Source of the DNA: Actinophytocola sp050699935
Lineage (GTDB): Bacteria; Actinomycetota; Actinomycetes; Mycobacteriales; Pseudonocardiaceae
DNA length: 64,000 nt
NCBI RefSeq assembly: GCF_050699935.1
Contig: NZ_JBOHGB010000004.1
Span: forward strand, 83,986-147,985
Reading direction: 5' to 3'
Below are positions 8,461 through 16,338 of the stretch, in pieces. How positions within the stretch are numbered: position 1 is the stretch's first letter; the number at the start of each line of letters is the position of its first letter. The position numbers were made by a program, and so were the translations under genes. A model generated the notes under the pieces. That model was given only the letters and a program-made list of their open reading frames with translations, was not told the DNA's origin and did no database searches.

Positions 8461-8940
8461 CTAGATGATGAACGTCAGATTCCCCAGCGGAGAGTCGTTG
8501 CGCGTCAGGAAGACTCGCTTCTCCGCCAGCTTGATCTCGCCGTCCAGCACGGCCAGCCGATAGTCGGCCCGCCCCGCGTAGATCTCCTGCTCGCCCTTGC
8601 GTACCTCGACGATGATCAGCGCGGCATGGACACGAACCTCACCGGGATCGTCGCGGTACACCTCGACGCCAGTCACCAGATGAGTCACCCTCGAGCGGGG
8701 TTCCTGCGAATGTGCGTCGGCGTTCGTCAGACGGAAGATCCGCTCCTCGAGCCGCCTACCGTCGTCGAAGATGATCGATACTTGCTTGGCCGTGTCGACG
8801 TTGGCGTCGTTGCAGGGAACAAGGTACAGGGGGTCGTCCGTCCAGAGGGCATGCCATTCCTTCAGGCGGCCCTCGTCGATCAGCCTTGCCTCCCGGTAGA
8901 TGAACTTCAGGATCTCGGCGTCGTCGGCGGGATATGACAT
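8461..8940 (-). CDS. Ring-hydroxylating dioxygenase, beta subunit
   Basis: The 159-residue small structural subunit of an aromatic-ring-hydroxylating oxygenase (SnoaL-like fold). It begins with a typical helix (EILKFIYREARLIDEGR), then EWHALWTDDPLYLVPCNDAN, then the conserved RLEERIFRLTNADAHSQEPRS region, and ends with the beta-strand FLTRNDSPLGN. It lies 23 nt downstream of the alpha subunit and completes the terminal oxygenase. It has no metal site; its role is structural. Confidence 0.9.
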   Translation of the reverse strand: MSYPADDAEILKFIYREARLIDEGRLKEWHALWTDDPLYLVPCNDANVDTAKQVSIIFDDGRRLEERIFRLTNADAHSQEPRSRVTHLVTGVEVYRDDPGEVRVHAALIIVEVRKGEQEIYAGRADYRLAVLDGEIKLAEKRVFLTRNDSPLGNLTFII

Positions 8941-8963
8941 GTAGCTCCTCGAAGCTCGTGATC

Positions 8964-10259
8964 CTAGCTGCTGCCGGCAGGCGTCTCCGTGACCGCCGTC
9001 ATCGCGTTCAACCAGGCTCTCATCTGAGCCCGCTGCGTGAGCTCATCACTGATGTGGCCCACCACGCTTCCGTCCGACAGGTGCTTCTCCCGATGCAGGC
9101 CCCGCGCTAGCAAGATCCACGGGTCGACCTCCGCCTGCAGGCCGAGCTGGTTTCGTTCGAAGATCTCGCTGTCGTCCGGCTGCCCGAACCCAGCCGGCCC
9201 GTAGAACCATTCGTGCTTGCGGAGCCGGGTCTCGTTGATCTCGTCGGGCGCACCGTCGAGGCTCGTGGGGTAGATGTACACCTCGGTGAGATCCGGGGCG
9301 AGCGGGCGTATCACCCTGATCTGTGAGTTGATCAGCTGAAGATTGGGGAATATTCCGATGTGCGGGTCGTTCGCCACCACGACGATCTGCCGAACTCTAT
9401 CCGGTCCGTACGCGGCCTCCAGGGCACGGATCCACTCCTGTCCGCCTGGCGTCTGCAATGCGGGTGCGATGGCCTGGTCGTAGCCGATCGCGAGGTTGAT
9501 CGTCGTGTCGAGACGTACGTGTCCGTTGCCGAGGTCGACAGTCCGGTTCTCGGAGCTGCCGGAGAAGTCGTTGTCCGAGGCGACCACCTCTCGCTTGGAT
9601 GCCTCCTTGCGACGGTTGAGTCGCTTGATGCTCGCGTGTGTGAAGTTCACGTGGTACCCGTCCATGCCCACGTACTTCCAGTTGCCCTTGAAGACGGTCT
9701 TGTGAACACCACTGCTCAGCCGCAGCTTCCCCGTGGGCGAACCTTGTACGGCAAGATCGATGACATCGCGTGCGAGACCGAGATGCTCCTGGAGACTCGG
9801 ACCTTCCGGAGACAAGCTGCCGAAGACCAGTCCTTGGTAGATCGCCAGTCTCGGTACCGGCGAAAGCCCGAGCTTCGACTTGTCGAAGTCGCCCCCGAAT
9901 CCGTCTGGGAAGGTCACCCCCACCAGCTCACCGGAATTCCGATACGTCCATCCGTGGTACTGGCAGCGGAAGAAGGAGGCATTTCCCTGCTCGGCGGCAC
10001 AGACGGCGTTGCCCCTGTGGCGGCACCGGTTCATCAGCGCATGCACCACACCGTCTTCGTCGCGACTCATGATGACGGACTGGCGCCCCATCCATTTCAG
10101 CTTGTAGTCGCCGGGGTGCGCGACCTCGTCCTCGTGTCCCAGGAAGACCCACGTGCGGTAGAAGATGTTTCGCAGCTCGTCCTCGAAGACCGCTGGATCG
10201 GTGAAGATCCGGGAGTGAACCCTGTCCTCCTTCACGTAGTCGCGGTAATCGATCGACAT
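8964..10259 (-). CDS. Rieske non-heme iron dioxygenase, alpha subunit
   Basis: Catalytic subunit (431 aa) that hydroxylates an aromatic ring using O2. The Rieske [2Fe-2S] site is Cys79-x-His81 and Cys99-x2-His102 (NRCRHRG ... CQYHGWTY). The mononuclear iron site is seen in MDGYHVNFTH, with bridging Asp200 and His203/His208. The group resembles benzoate/cumate-type oxygenases; the substrate is not readable. A meta-cleavage hydrolase and an ACMSD-like enzyme follow in the same direction. No ferredoxin or intact reductase gene is adjacent; the only reductase-like sequence nearby (about 16.4-16.9 kb) is decayed. It has its own strong promoter at 10315-10343. Confidence 0.92.
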   Translation of the reverse strand: MSIDYRDYVKEDRVHSRIFTDPAVFEDELRNIFYRTWVFLGHEDEVAHPGDYKLKWMGRQSVIMSRDEDGVVHALMNRCRHRGNAVCAAEQGNASFFRCQYHGWTYRNSGELVGVTFPDGFGGDFDKSKLGLSPVPRLAIYQGLVFGSLSPEGPSLQEHLGLARDVIDLAVQGSPTGKLRLSSGVHKTVFKGNWKYVGMDGYHVNFTHASIKRLNRRKEASKREVVASDNDFSGSSENRTVDLGNGHVRLDTTINLAIGYDQAIAPALQTPGGQEWIRALEAAYGPDRVRQIVVVANDPHIGIFPNLQLINSQIRVIRPLAPDLTEVYIYPTSLDGAPDEINETRLRKHEWFYGPAGFGQPDDSEIFERNQLGLQAEVDPWILLARGLHREKHLSDGSVVGHISDELTQRAQMRAWLNAMTAVTETPAGSS

Positions 10260-10306
10260 CGCGCGTCCTCCGTCACTCAGCCCTGATCAGGCCGTTCAGC
10301 AAGGCT

Positions 10307-10318
10307 TGTTGTACAACA
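10307..10318. promoter_or_regulatory. 12-bp palindromic operator over the dioxygenase -10 box
   Basis: TGTTGTACAACA is a perfect 12-bp palindrome overlapping the -10 element (10315-10320) of the dioxygenase operon promoter. A repressor bound here would occlude polymerase. GntR- and MarR-type regulators both use such sites; the local candidates are the MarR genes at 14374 and 25208 and the GntR genes at 5285 and 30386. Confidence 0.55.
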
Positions 10319-10343
10319 TAACTGTTTCCGGACAGGTTGCCAA
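10315..10343 (-). promoter_or_regulatory. Sigma-70-type promoter of the dioxygenase operon
   Basis: On the minus strand: -35 TTGGCA (10338-10343), 17-bp spacer, -10 TATGTT (10315-10320), about 50 nt before the alpha-subunit start. The spacer end plus -10 contain AAACAGTTATG. The same -35, the same spacing and the same 11-mer occur at 20345-20373 before the ABC importer. Confidence 0.65.
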
Positions 10344-10399
10344 GCGCCCACCCGAATCTCCGCCGTGCGGCACCGTTCGTCGCATATGGGCGGTCGCCG

Positions 10400-13300
10400 T
10401 CAGGAGTCGAGGGCAGCGATGATCTCCGCCTGCTGCTCGCGATACTTGATCACGTTGGTCAGCTTGATGCGTTCGTAGCCGCGTACCAGGTCGGGCAGTT
10501 CGGCCAACTCCTGGATGAGCGGGTGCCCCGGAGCGATGTCGAGCGCGTGCTCGATCGCATCGCGGTACTCGGAGATCAACGCGCGTTCCGTACGGCGGAT
10601 GTGGGTGTAGCCGAAGGGGTCGAGTGGCGTGCCGCGAAGCCTGCGAAGTGTCCGCAACATGCGCAACACGACACGGAACCACGGGCCAAGGGTGATCTTG
10701 CCGCGCATGCCGAGGGCACACAGGATCGGCGGACGCAGGTGGTACGACATGCGCGAGCCGGCGCCGAACCGCTCCGCTACCTCGGTCCGCAGCCGTGGAT
10801 CCAGGCACAGCCGTGCGACTTCGTACTCGTCCTTGTAGGCCACGAGCTTGTACAGGTTCTTTGCGACCGCCTCGGCGAGCTCGGGTGCTCGGCGTCGCAC
10901 GCGCTCGACGAAGTGGGCATACTCGGCGGCGTAGGCCTCGCTCTGGTACGCGACCAGGTCGGGGATGCGGATGTCGAGCAGGCGAGCGAGTTCCGTGTCG
11001 GGTTCGGCCGCGACCACGGACCGGATCGCCGGCGCCTCGGGAAGCGTCGACGGCAGCGCCGAGGGGCGGAGCTGGCGCGCCAAGCTCCCGGGGTCCGCGA
11101 TGGCCTGGCGGCCACGGCGAAACGCCTGGATGTTGTCGGCTACCGCGGCGCCGTTGACCTCGATGGCTCGCTCGATGCTCGCGGCGGTGACGGCGATGGT
11201 GCCGGTTTGGTACGCGGCACCCAACTGGAGGATGTTGGCGAACTGCTCGTCGTCGAACAGTGCCTGTGCGAGACCTCGCGCGTCCAGGTAGTACGTGCGC
11301 GCGGTCGCCGCGTCCAACTGCGACCGGATGCTTGCCTGGCTGGGGAACGACACGCTGGGATCGACGATCATCTGTCCCGTGGGCACCTCTGTTGTGGACA
11401 CGACGGCGGTGGTGCGGCCAGGATCGGCGGCGCGCAGATGCGTCTGATCGGCACCGACCAGAACGTCACACGCAAGGTAGAGGTCGCATTCACCAGTGGT
11501 GAGCTTCGGCGCCTGCTCGACCGGTTTGGCGGTGACCTTGACGTCGGACACCACCGCCCCGCCCTTCTGAGCAAGACCGATCTGGTCCAGCGTCCGCACC
11601 TGCCACCCGTCCAGGAACGCCGCGGTCGCCAGAACCTGCGACACCGTGACCACGCCAGTACCGCCGATCCCGGTGATTCGGACGGTGAAGTCGGGCCCCG
11701 AAGGTACCGGGTTCGGGAAGGCGTCCGCCGGGAGCGCGTCGAGTACACGATGCTGCCGCCGCCCGCTGGGGACAATCGTCAGGAACGACGGGCAGTCACC
11801 GTCGAGGCAGGAATAGTCCAGGTTGCATGAGGACTGGTTGATCGCCGTCTTGCGTCCGAACTCGGTCTCGACCGGCTGAACGGAAAGGCAGTTCGACTTG
11901 ACACCACAGTCACCGCAGCCTTCGCAGACCCGTTCGTTGATGAACACCTTGGCGGCCGGTGCGGACTCCTTGCCGCGGCGCCGCTTGCGGCGCTTCTCCG
12001 CGGCACACTCCTGCTCGTGGATGAGCACGGTGACCCCAGGGACCGCGGCCAGCTCGGCCTGGGTGCGCAGCAGCTCGTCACGGTGGCGGACCTCGACTCC
12101 TTTGACACGTTCAATCTGGCCGGGCGCATCGCTGGTGATCACCACCCGCGCCGCCCCTTCCAGCAACAACAGCTGGGCCAGCTTGTGCACCGGCATGGCA
12201 CCGATCGGATCCTGTCCGCCGGTCATCGCGACAGCGGAGTTGTACAGCAGCTTGTAGGTGATGTTCGCACCGGCCGCGACCGCCGCACGGACGGCAAGGC
12301 TGCCGGAGTGGGCAAATGTCCCGTCGCCGATGTTCTGCACGAAATGACGCGGTTCGACGAACGGCGCCATCCCAAGCCATTGGGCCCCCTCGCCGCCCAT
12401 CTGGGTGAGGCCCACGACGTCCCCCACGGACTCGGGCGCCATGAACAGCGCCAACGTGTGGCATCCGATACCGGCACCCACGATCGCCCCGTCCGGGACC
12501 TTGGTCGACGAGTTGTGCGGGCAGCCCGAACAGAAGTAGGGCGTGCGGACCAGCAGTGGGAGGTCTATCCGCTCGCGTTCCCGGGACCGGACCGGCGCGA
12601 GTTCCAGGTAGCGGCCCAACCGCTTGCGCAACCCTTGGGCGATCATGTCTGGATCCAACTCCCCGAGCTCGCTGAACAGCTCCTTGCCCCAGACCGCCGG
12701 TGCGTCGCGGCGCCCGTAGAGGATCGCCTTCACGGCGGGTTCGAGGAACGCGCGCTTCTCCTCGACCACAACGATCTCGTCCAGTCCGTCGGCGAGCTCC
12801 CGCACGATTCCCGGCTCCAGGGGGTGAATCGCCCCGAGCTTCAACAGCCGGATGCCGAACTGGGTCAGGTCACTGTCCGTCAGTCCGATGGTCCGCAACG
12901 CCTGCCGAACATCCAGATAGGACTTGCCCGCCGTCACGATGCCAAGTCGGTCGTGGCCGCCGCGGCTCACGAACTGGTTGAGCCCGCTCGCCCGGATGTA
13001 CTCCAGGGCCAGTGGAAGCCGAACCCGGTGCAGGCTCCGCTCCATGCGAGCGAGGTTCCCACCCAACAGCCGAGCGTCGGGCTGGTGCCGGTAGGCGCCC
13101 TCCGCCAGGGCCGGCGCAGTCCATTCACCGCGGACCACCACCGTGCCGGCCGCGTCGGCGACGTTGGCGACGACCTTCAGCGCCGACCACAATCCGCTCA
13201 CGCGTGACAACTCAACGGCATGCCGGCCCAGGTCGATGATGTCCTGTGAGTCCGCCGGGAACAGCACCGGGATAGCCAGATCGGCCAGCGCGAGCTCCGA

Positions 13301-13765
13301 CGCCGATGGCACGCTCGACGACTTCGCGTTCGGATCGTCTCCGACGAAGGCCACAGCACCACCACGCGGATCGGTACCGGCGAGGTTCGCGTGACGCATG
13401 GCGTCGCTCGCCCGATCCAGCCCTGGGGACTTGCCGTACCAGAACCCGGTCACACCATCGGTTCGCAGACCGACGCGAGCCGCCAGCTGACTTCCCATCA
13501 CCGACGCGGCTGCCAGCTCCTCGTTCAAGCCGGGTTGGTGTACCACGTGGTCTATGCCCAGCAGGCCACGCCTCCGGGTCAGTTCCAGATCGAACCCGCC
13601 CAGCGGGGATCCCTCGTACCCAGAGGCGAACACGGATGTGGCCATCCCCATGCGACGATCGTGCCGGAGTCGGTCGAAGAGGACCCGTACCAACGCCTGG
13701 ATACCGGTGAGATAGACCTCGCCGTCCTCGCGCAGATACCGATCCTCGAGGCCGAACGCGTCCAT
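10400..13765 (-). CDS. Indolepyruvate:ferredoxin oxidoreductase, fused alpha-gamma type
   Basis: A thiamine-diphosphate enzyme (1121 aa) that oxidatively decarboxylates aryl pyruvates or related 2-oxo acids to acyl-CoA, the large fused form common in aerobic bacteria. In order: pyrimidine-binding region (GYEGSPLGGFD near the N-terminus), TPP-binding region with GDGTFAHSG and GGQDPIGAMP, an Fe-S module with CEGCGDCGVKSNC and a second Cys group, a gamma domain (GIGGTGVVTVSQVL), then a C-terminal domain seen in this family. The start at ATG 13765 is supported by GAGGAG about 7 nt upstream; an earlier in-frame start at 13795 has no such site. A divergent AsnC/Lrp gene is the probable regulator. 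Confidence 0.9.
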   Translation of the reverse strand: MDAFGLEDRYLREDGEVYLTGIQALVRVLFDRLRHDRRMGMATSVFASGYEGSPLGGFDLELTRRRGLLGIDHVVHQPGLNEELAAASVMGSQLAARVGLRTDGVTGFWYGKSPGLDRASDAMRHANLAGTDPRGGAVAFVGDDPNAKSSSVPSASELALADLAIPVLFPADSQDIIDLGRHAVELSRVSGLWSALKVVANVADAAGTVVVRGEWTAPALAEGAYRHQPDARLLGGNLARMERSLHRVRLPLALEYIRASGLNQFVSRGGHDRLGIVTAGKSYLDVRQALRTIGLTDSDLTQFGIRLLKLGAIHPLEPGIVRELADGLDEIVVVEEKRAFLEPAVKAILYGRRDAPAVWGKELFSELGELDPDMIAQGLRKRLGRYLELAPVRSRERERIDLPLLVRTPYFCSGCPHNSSTKVPDGAIVGAGIGCHTLALFMAPESVGDVVGLTQMGGEGAQWLGMAPFVEPRHFVQNIGDGTFAHSGSLAVRAAVAAGANITYKLLYNSAVAMTGGQDPIGAMPVHKLAQLLLLEGAARVVITSDAPGQIERVKGVEVRHRDELLRTQAELAAVPGVTVLIHEQECAAEKRRKRRRGKESAPAAKVFINERVCEGCGDCGVKSNCLSVQPVETEFGRKTAINQSSCNLDYSCLDGDCPSFLTIVPSGRRQHRVLDALPADAFPNPVPSGPDFTVRITGIGGTGVVTVSQVLATAAFLDGWQVRTLDQIGLAQKGGAVVSDVKVTAKPVEQAPKLTTGECDLYLACDVLVGADQTHLRAADPGRTTAVVSTTEVPTGQMIVDPSVSFPSQASIRSQLDAATARTYYLDARGLAQALFDDEQFANILQLGAAYQTGTIAVTAASIERAIEVNGAAVADNIQAFRRGRQAIADPGSLARQLRPSALPSTLPEAPAIRSVVAAEPDTELARLLDIRIPDLVAYQSEAYAAEYAHFVERVRRRAPELAEAVAKNLYKLVAYKDEYEVARLCLDPRLRTEVAERFGAGSRMSYHLRPPILCALGMRGKITLGPWFRVVLRMLRTLRRLRGTPLDPFGYTHIRRTERALISEYRDAIEHALDIAPGHPLIQELAELPDLVRGYERIKLTNVIKYREQQAEIIAALDS

Positions 13766-13895
13766 CACCGAGCTCCTCTCATCGATGACGAGCACATCGA
13801 ATGATCACCACGACGCGCAACTCAAGGCGGCCGAATCCTGCGGGGGACGCAAATGTGGGACCCAAGAGAGTACTTATGCATCAGATCTTTTGCGT

Positions 13896-13910
13896 TATCA
13901 TGACAGTCCA
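13896..13910 (+). promoter_or_regulatory. -10 element placing a leaderless start for the AsnC gene
   Basis: TATCAT (13896-13901) ends 8 nt before ATG 13910 and there is no Shine-Dalgarno sequence, so transcription would begin at or next to the A of the start codon. No good -35 is visible. The surrounding AT-rich stretch (about 13870-13900) is the likely Lrp-type binding region between the divergent genes. Confidence 0.4.
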
Positions 13911-14377
13911 TGGCTGACGATCTTCTCGATCCAACCGATCACGAGATCTTGGCATTGCTCCATGAGGACGCGCGCAGAACGCTGTCCGACATAGCGGAGC
14001 GTGTCACTCTGTCCGTGGCGGCTGTCAAACGCCGGATCGACCGGATGCGGGGATCGGGTGTCATCACCGGATTCACCGTGCAGATCGACTACGCCAAGCT
14101 CGGCTGGGGCGTCCAGGCCTTCACTGAACTACGCTTCCTGGGCACGACCAACGTCCACGACATCGTGGCGACCGCATTGAGGATGCCCGAGACTCAGGCG
14201 GTGTTCACCATCGCCGGCGACGCGGACGCGTTGGTGTGGCTGCGCGTGCGGGACATGGTCCATCTTCAGCGCACGATCGACGAGATACGGCGCAGCCGGC
14301 GCGTCACGAGCAGCAAGACCATGATAGTGCTCGACTCCTGGTTCCGCACCCAGCAGGCGCGGCAGGACCGGCCCTAG
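13910..14377 (+). CDS. Lrp/AsnC-family transcriptional regulator
   Basis: A 155-residue feast/famine-type regulator. The N-terminal winged helix (DHEILALLHEDARR, LSDIAERVTLSVAAVKRRIDRM) is followed by a RAM ligand-binding domain (GVQAFTELRFLG ... VFTIAGDADALVWLRV). It is divergent from the 2-oxo-acid oxidoreductase with a 144-nt gap, a layout typical of a specific activator or repressor of that gene, probably responding to an amino acid or its oxo acid. Its stop codon overlaps the convergent MarR stop through a shared CTAG (14374-14377). Confidence 0.88.
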   Translation: MADDLLDPTDHEILALLHEDARRTLSDIAERVTLSVAAVKRRIDRMRGSGVITGFTVQIDYAKLGWGVQAFTELRFLGTTNVHDIVATALRMPETQAVFTIAGDADALVWLRVRDMVHLQRTIDEIRRSRRVTSSKTMIVLDSWFRTQQARQDRP

Positions 14378-15012
14378 TCGCCGCGCGCGTGTGACGCCGC
14401 GCGAATGATCCTCTGCGGGACTCCTCGAAGTCCACTGTCATCCGAGAGCGACGCGAGAACTCGATCCAGAATCAGGATGAGGTCTGTCCGAGCCGTCGCG
14501 TCGACATCTTCGAAAAGGCAGTCCAGGAAGTCGAAATGACCCGGCAGGAACGGCTTCAGGAGACGCCGCCCCTCGGGTGCGATCTCGACCATCAGTGAGC
14601 GCTTGTCGCGCGAGTTGCCATTCCTGCGAACGAGCCCGTCCGAGACGAGCTCACGAACGACGGCGGACAGGTTCGGTGGTTTGACCGAGACCGCCACCGA
14701 GAGCTGACTCATCGTCAGCGGGGCCGGTGCGCGATGCAGCACCATCAAGATGTTGAACCCCGTCTGCGTGAGGCCGATGGACTCCAGCTCGTAGGACTCG
14801 GCGCTCCGGAGTGCCGAGGCGACCCTGTGCAGAAGCAGAATCATTGTCAGAGGCGCTGCGTCGAACTCCTCACCGTACTCGTTGCGGGCGCGGGCAACCT
14901 GCCGTCGCACCTCGTCATTACGCAAGTGGTCGAACACGTCCGAACTGACGATATCGCGCCCGGGATCTTCCGGACGATGCGTTGACTTTCGGGGCAGAGT
15001 CGGGTTGCTCAC
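14374..15012 (-). CDS. MarR-family regulator (copy 1)
   Basis: A 212-residue winged-helix regulator of the MarR family, which usually senses phenolic ligands. Core: FNILMVLHRAPAPLTMSQL, VSVKPPNLSAVVREL as the recognition helix, then the wing NSRDKRSLMVEIAPEG. A C-terminal FLPGHFDFL segment is shared with the second MarR at 25208, so the two are paralogues. It sits 22 nt behind the alcohol dehydrogenase on the same strand, so the pair is probably co-transcribed. The GTG start at 15012 is chosen because AGGAG precedes it; the much longer open frame upstream lies inside the dehydrogenase gene. Confidence 0.85.
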   Translation of the reverse strand: MSNPTLPRKSTHRPEDPGRDIVSSDVFDHLRNDEVRRQVARARNEYGEEFDAAPLTMILLLHRVASALRSAESYELESIGLTQTGFNILMVLHRAPAPLTMSQLSVAVSVKPPNLSAVVRELVSDGLVRRNGNSRDKRSLMVEIAPEGRRLLKPFLPGHFDFLDCLFEDVDATARTDLILILDRVLASLSDDSGLRGVPQRIIRAASHARGD

Positions 15013-15034
15013 TGGCGGCTCTCCTGTTGGTACG

Positions 15035-16129
15035 TCAGAAGACGATCGACGCATGCAGCGCGTCGGGGTTTGCTTCACGAGCGACCGTACGTAATGCCAA
15101 GTCGATTTCGTCCAGCCCGAAGTGGTGCGTCGACAACCGATCGAGCCCAAAACGACCCGACTCGATCATCGCGATCGCCGCGAAGACTGAGGACCTGTCG
15201 CGGCCCCATGCGCCCCGCAGAGTCAGCATCTTGTTGGCGAACCGCTCGCTGTCGAACCGCAGACCGCGCTCCGCGTGGAGCGACGGTAGTACGATCGTGG
15301 CACCGGTTCCCGCCATCTCCATCGCGGCCTCAAGGGGCCGCAGGTCCGGGCTACTGGTCAACTCGAGGACGACGTTCGCCATTTCGCCCCTAGTGAGCCG
15401 CCGCACGACGTCGACCTGGTCTGCCTCCTCGACGTTGATCACAGCGGTGGCGCCCAACTCCTTCGCCATCTCCAGTCTGGCCGCGTCCTGCGCCAGACCG
15501 GTGACAATGATCTGGGCGGCACCTGACGCCTTGGCGACGACGACTGCGGCAAGCCCCTCCTGGCCGGGACCCTGAATGACGATCGTGTCGCCCATCCCCG
15601 CGCCACCGACCTTCTGAATCCAGGAGATGGCGTTGCCGAGCGGTGTGAACAGGGGCACCACGGACGCCGGCACATCGGGCGACACCTTGTAGACCACGGA
15701 GTTCGGATGGAGGTACAGGTACTCGGCATATCCGCCGTACAGCGAGGGAGCCAACATCGTCGGCGCCCCGCCGTAGAACAGTCGGTGACCATCGATCTCC
15801 CGCACACAGAGCCGATAGTTGCCGGCTAGGCAGTTCGTGCAGTGCCCGCATGGAATCCATCGCTCGACGATGATCCGATCACCGTTGTCGATCTGCCACC
15901 TGCGAGCCGCATCGGGTCCCACTTGCTCCGCCCGACCGACGATCTCATGCCCGAGTACGACAGGAAGCTCGAACGATGTCTCACCCCGCCACACAGGGAC
16001 GTCGGCCGCACAGATGCCGCACGCCTCGATACGCATCAGGCCCGCATCCGCGCCGGGAGCCGGAATCTCGAGGTCTTGGATGTCGAAGGTCCGCGGAGCC
16101 GTCAGCACCGCCGCACGAGCAGTTGACAC
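15035..16129 (-). CDS. Zinc-dependent medium-chain alcohol dehydrogenase
   Basis: A 364-residue MDR-family NAD(P)-dependent dehydrogenase. Catalytic zinc ligands are in CGICAAD and LGHE; the structural zinc lobe has PCGHCTNCLAGNYRLC. The Rossmann region is unusual, with IQGPGQEGLAAVV in place of the common GxGxxG. The substrate is unknown; family relatives act on polyols, benzyl alcohols or acyclic alcohols. It is transcribed with the MarR gene behind it. The start at GTG 16129 is preferred because the upstream in-frame ATG (16201) overlaps a perfect TATAAT box. Confidence 0.85.
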   Translation of the reverse strand: MSTARAAVLTAPRTFDIQDLEIPAPGADAGLMRIEACGICAADVPVWRGETSFELPVVLGHEIVGRAEQVGPDAARRWQIDNGDRIIVERWIPCGHCTNCLAGNYRLCVREIDGHRLFYGGAPTMLAPSLYGGYAEYLYLHPNSVVYKVSPDVPASVVPLFTPLGNAISWIQKVGGAGMGDTIVIQGPGQEGLAAVVVAKASGAAQIIVTGLAQDAARLEMAKELGATAVINVEEADQVDVVRRLTRGEMANVVLELTSSPDLRPLEAAMEMAGTGATIVLPSLHAERGLRFDSERFANKMLTLRGAWGRDRSSVFAAIAMIESGRFGLDRLSTHHFGLDEIDLALRTVAREANPDALHASIVF

Positions 16130-16189
16130 GTTGTCGGTACCCCCGGTCAGGAGCTGGGCCACGCCGTGGACAGGGACAGCTGTCAACCT

Positions 16190-16203
16190 ATTATAACTCA
16201 TAA
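16190..16203 (-). promoter_or_regulatory. -10 box and dyad upstream of the alcohol dehydrogenase
   Basis: TATAAT on the minus strand (16190-16195) is a perfect -10; no clear -35 is seen. It overlaps TTATAACTCATAA (16191-16203), a TTAT-N5-ATAA dyad. A related 13-mer, TTACATCTCATAA, is at 16893-16905. These may be sites for the MarR protein encoded in this operon. Confidence 0.45.
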
Positions 16204-16225
16204 GCTTGCGCCGAGACCGGCCGAT

Positions 16226-16257
16226 GATTATGTTCGGGAACGATTATGTTCGGGAAC
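16226..16257. repeat. Perfect 16-bp tandem repeat with internal palindrome
   Basis: GATTATGTTCGGGAAC occurs twice back to back (16226-16241, 16242-16257), followed by a partial GTTCG. Each copy ends in GTTC-GG-GAAC, a 10-bp near-perfect dyad. The pair lies just upstream of the alcohol dehydrogenase promoter. It may be two operators in tandem or a local duplication. Confidence 0.6.
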
Positions 16258-16338
16258 GTTCGCCACGCGATGGCCCGATGAGCTCGCCCGGCCCTCGACC
16301 ACGCGGCCGGCCGGCGGTGATCGGCCTGGAGCTCGCCG

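Noticed and set aside
16199..16201. Upstream in-frame ATG as start of the alcohol dehydrogenase
   Set aside because: It is upstream of and overlaps a perfect TATAAT on the same strand, so it would not be transcribed; GTG 16129 gives the normal family length.
16226..16257. Tandem repeat as a CRISPR array
   Set aside because: There are only two units with no spacers, and no cas genes are in the window.
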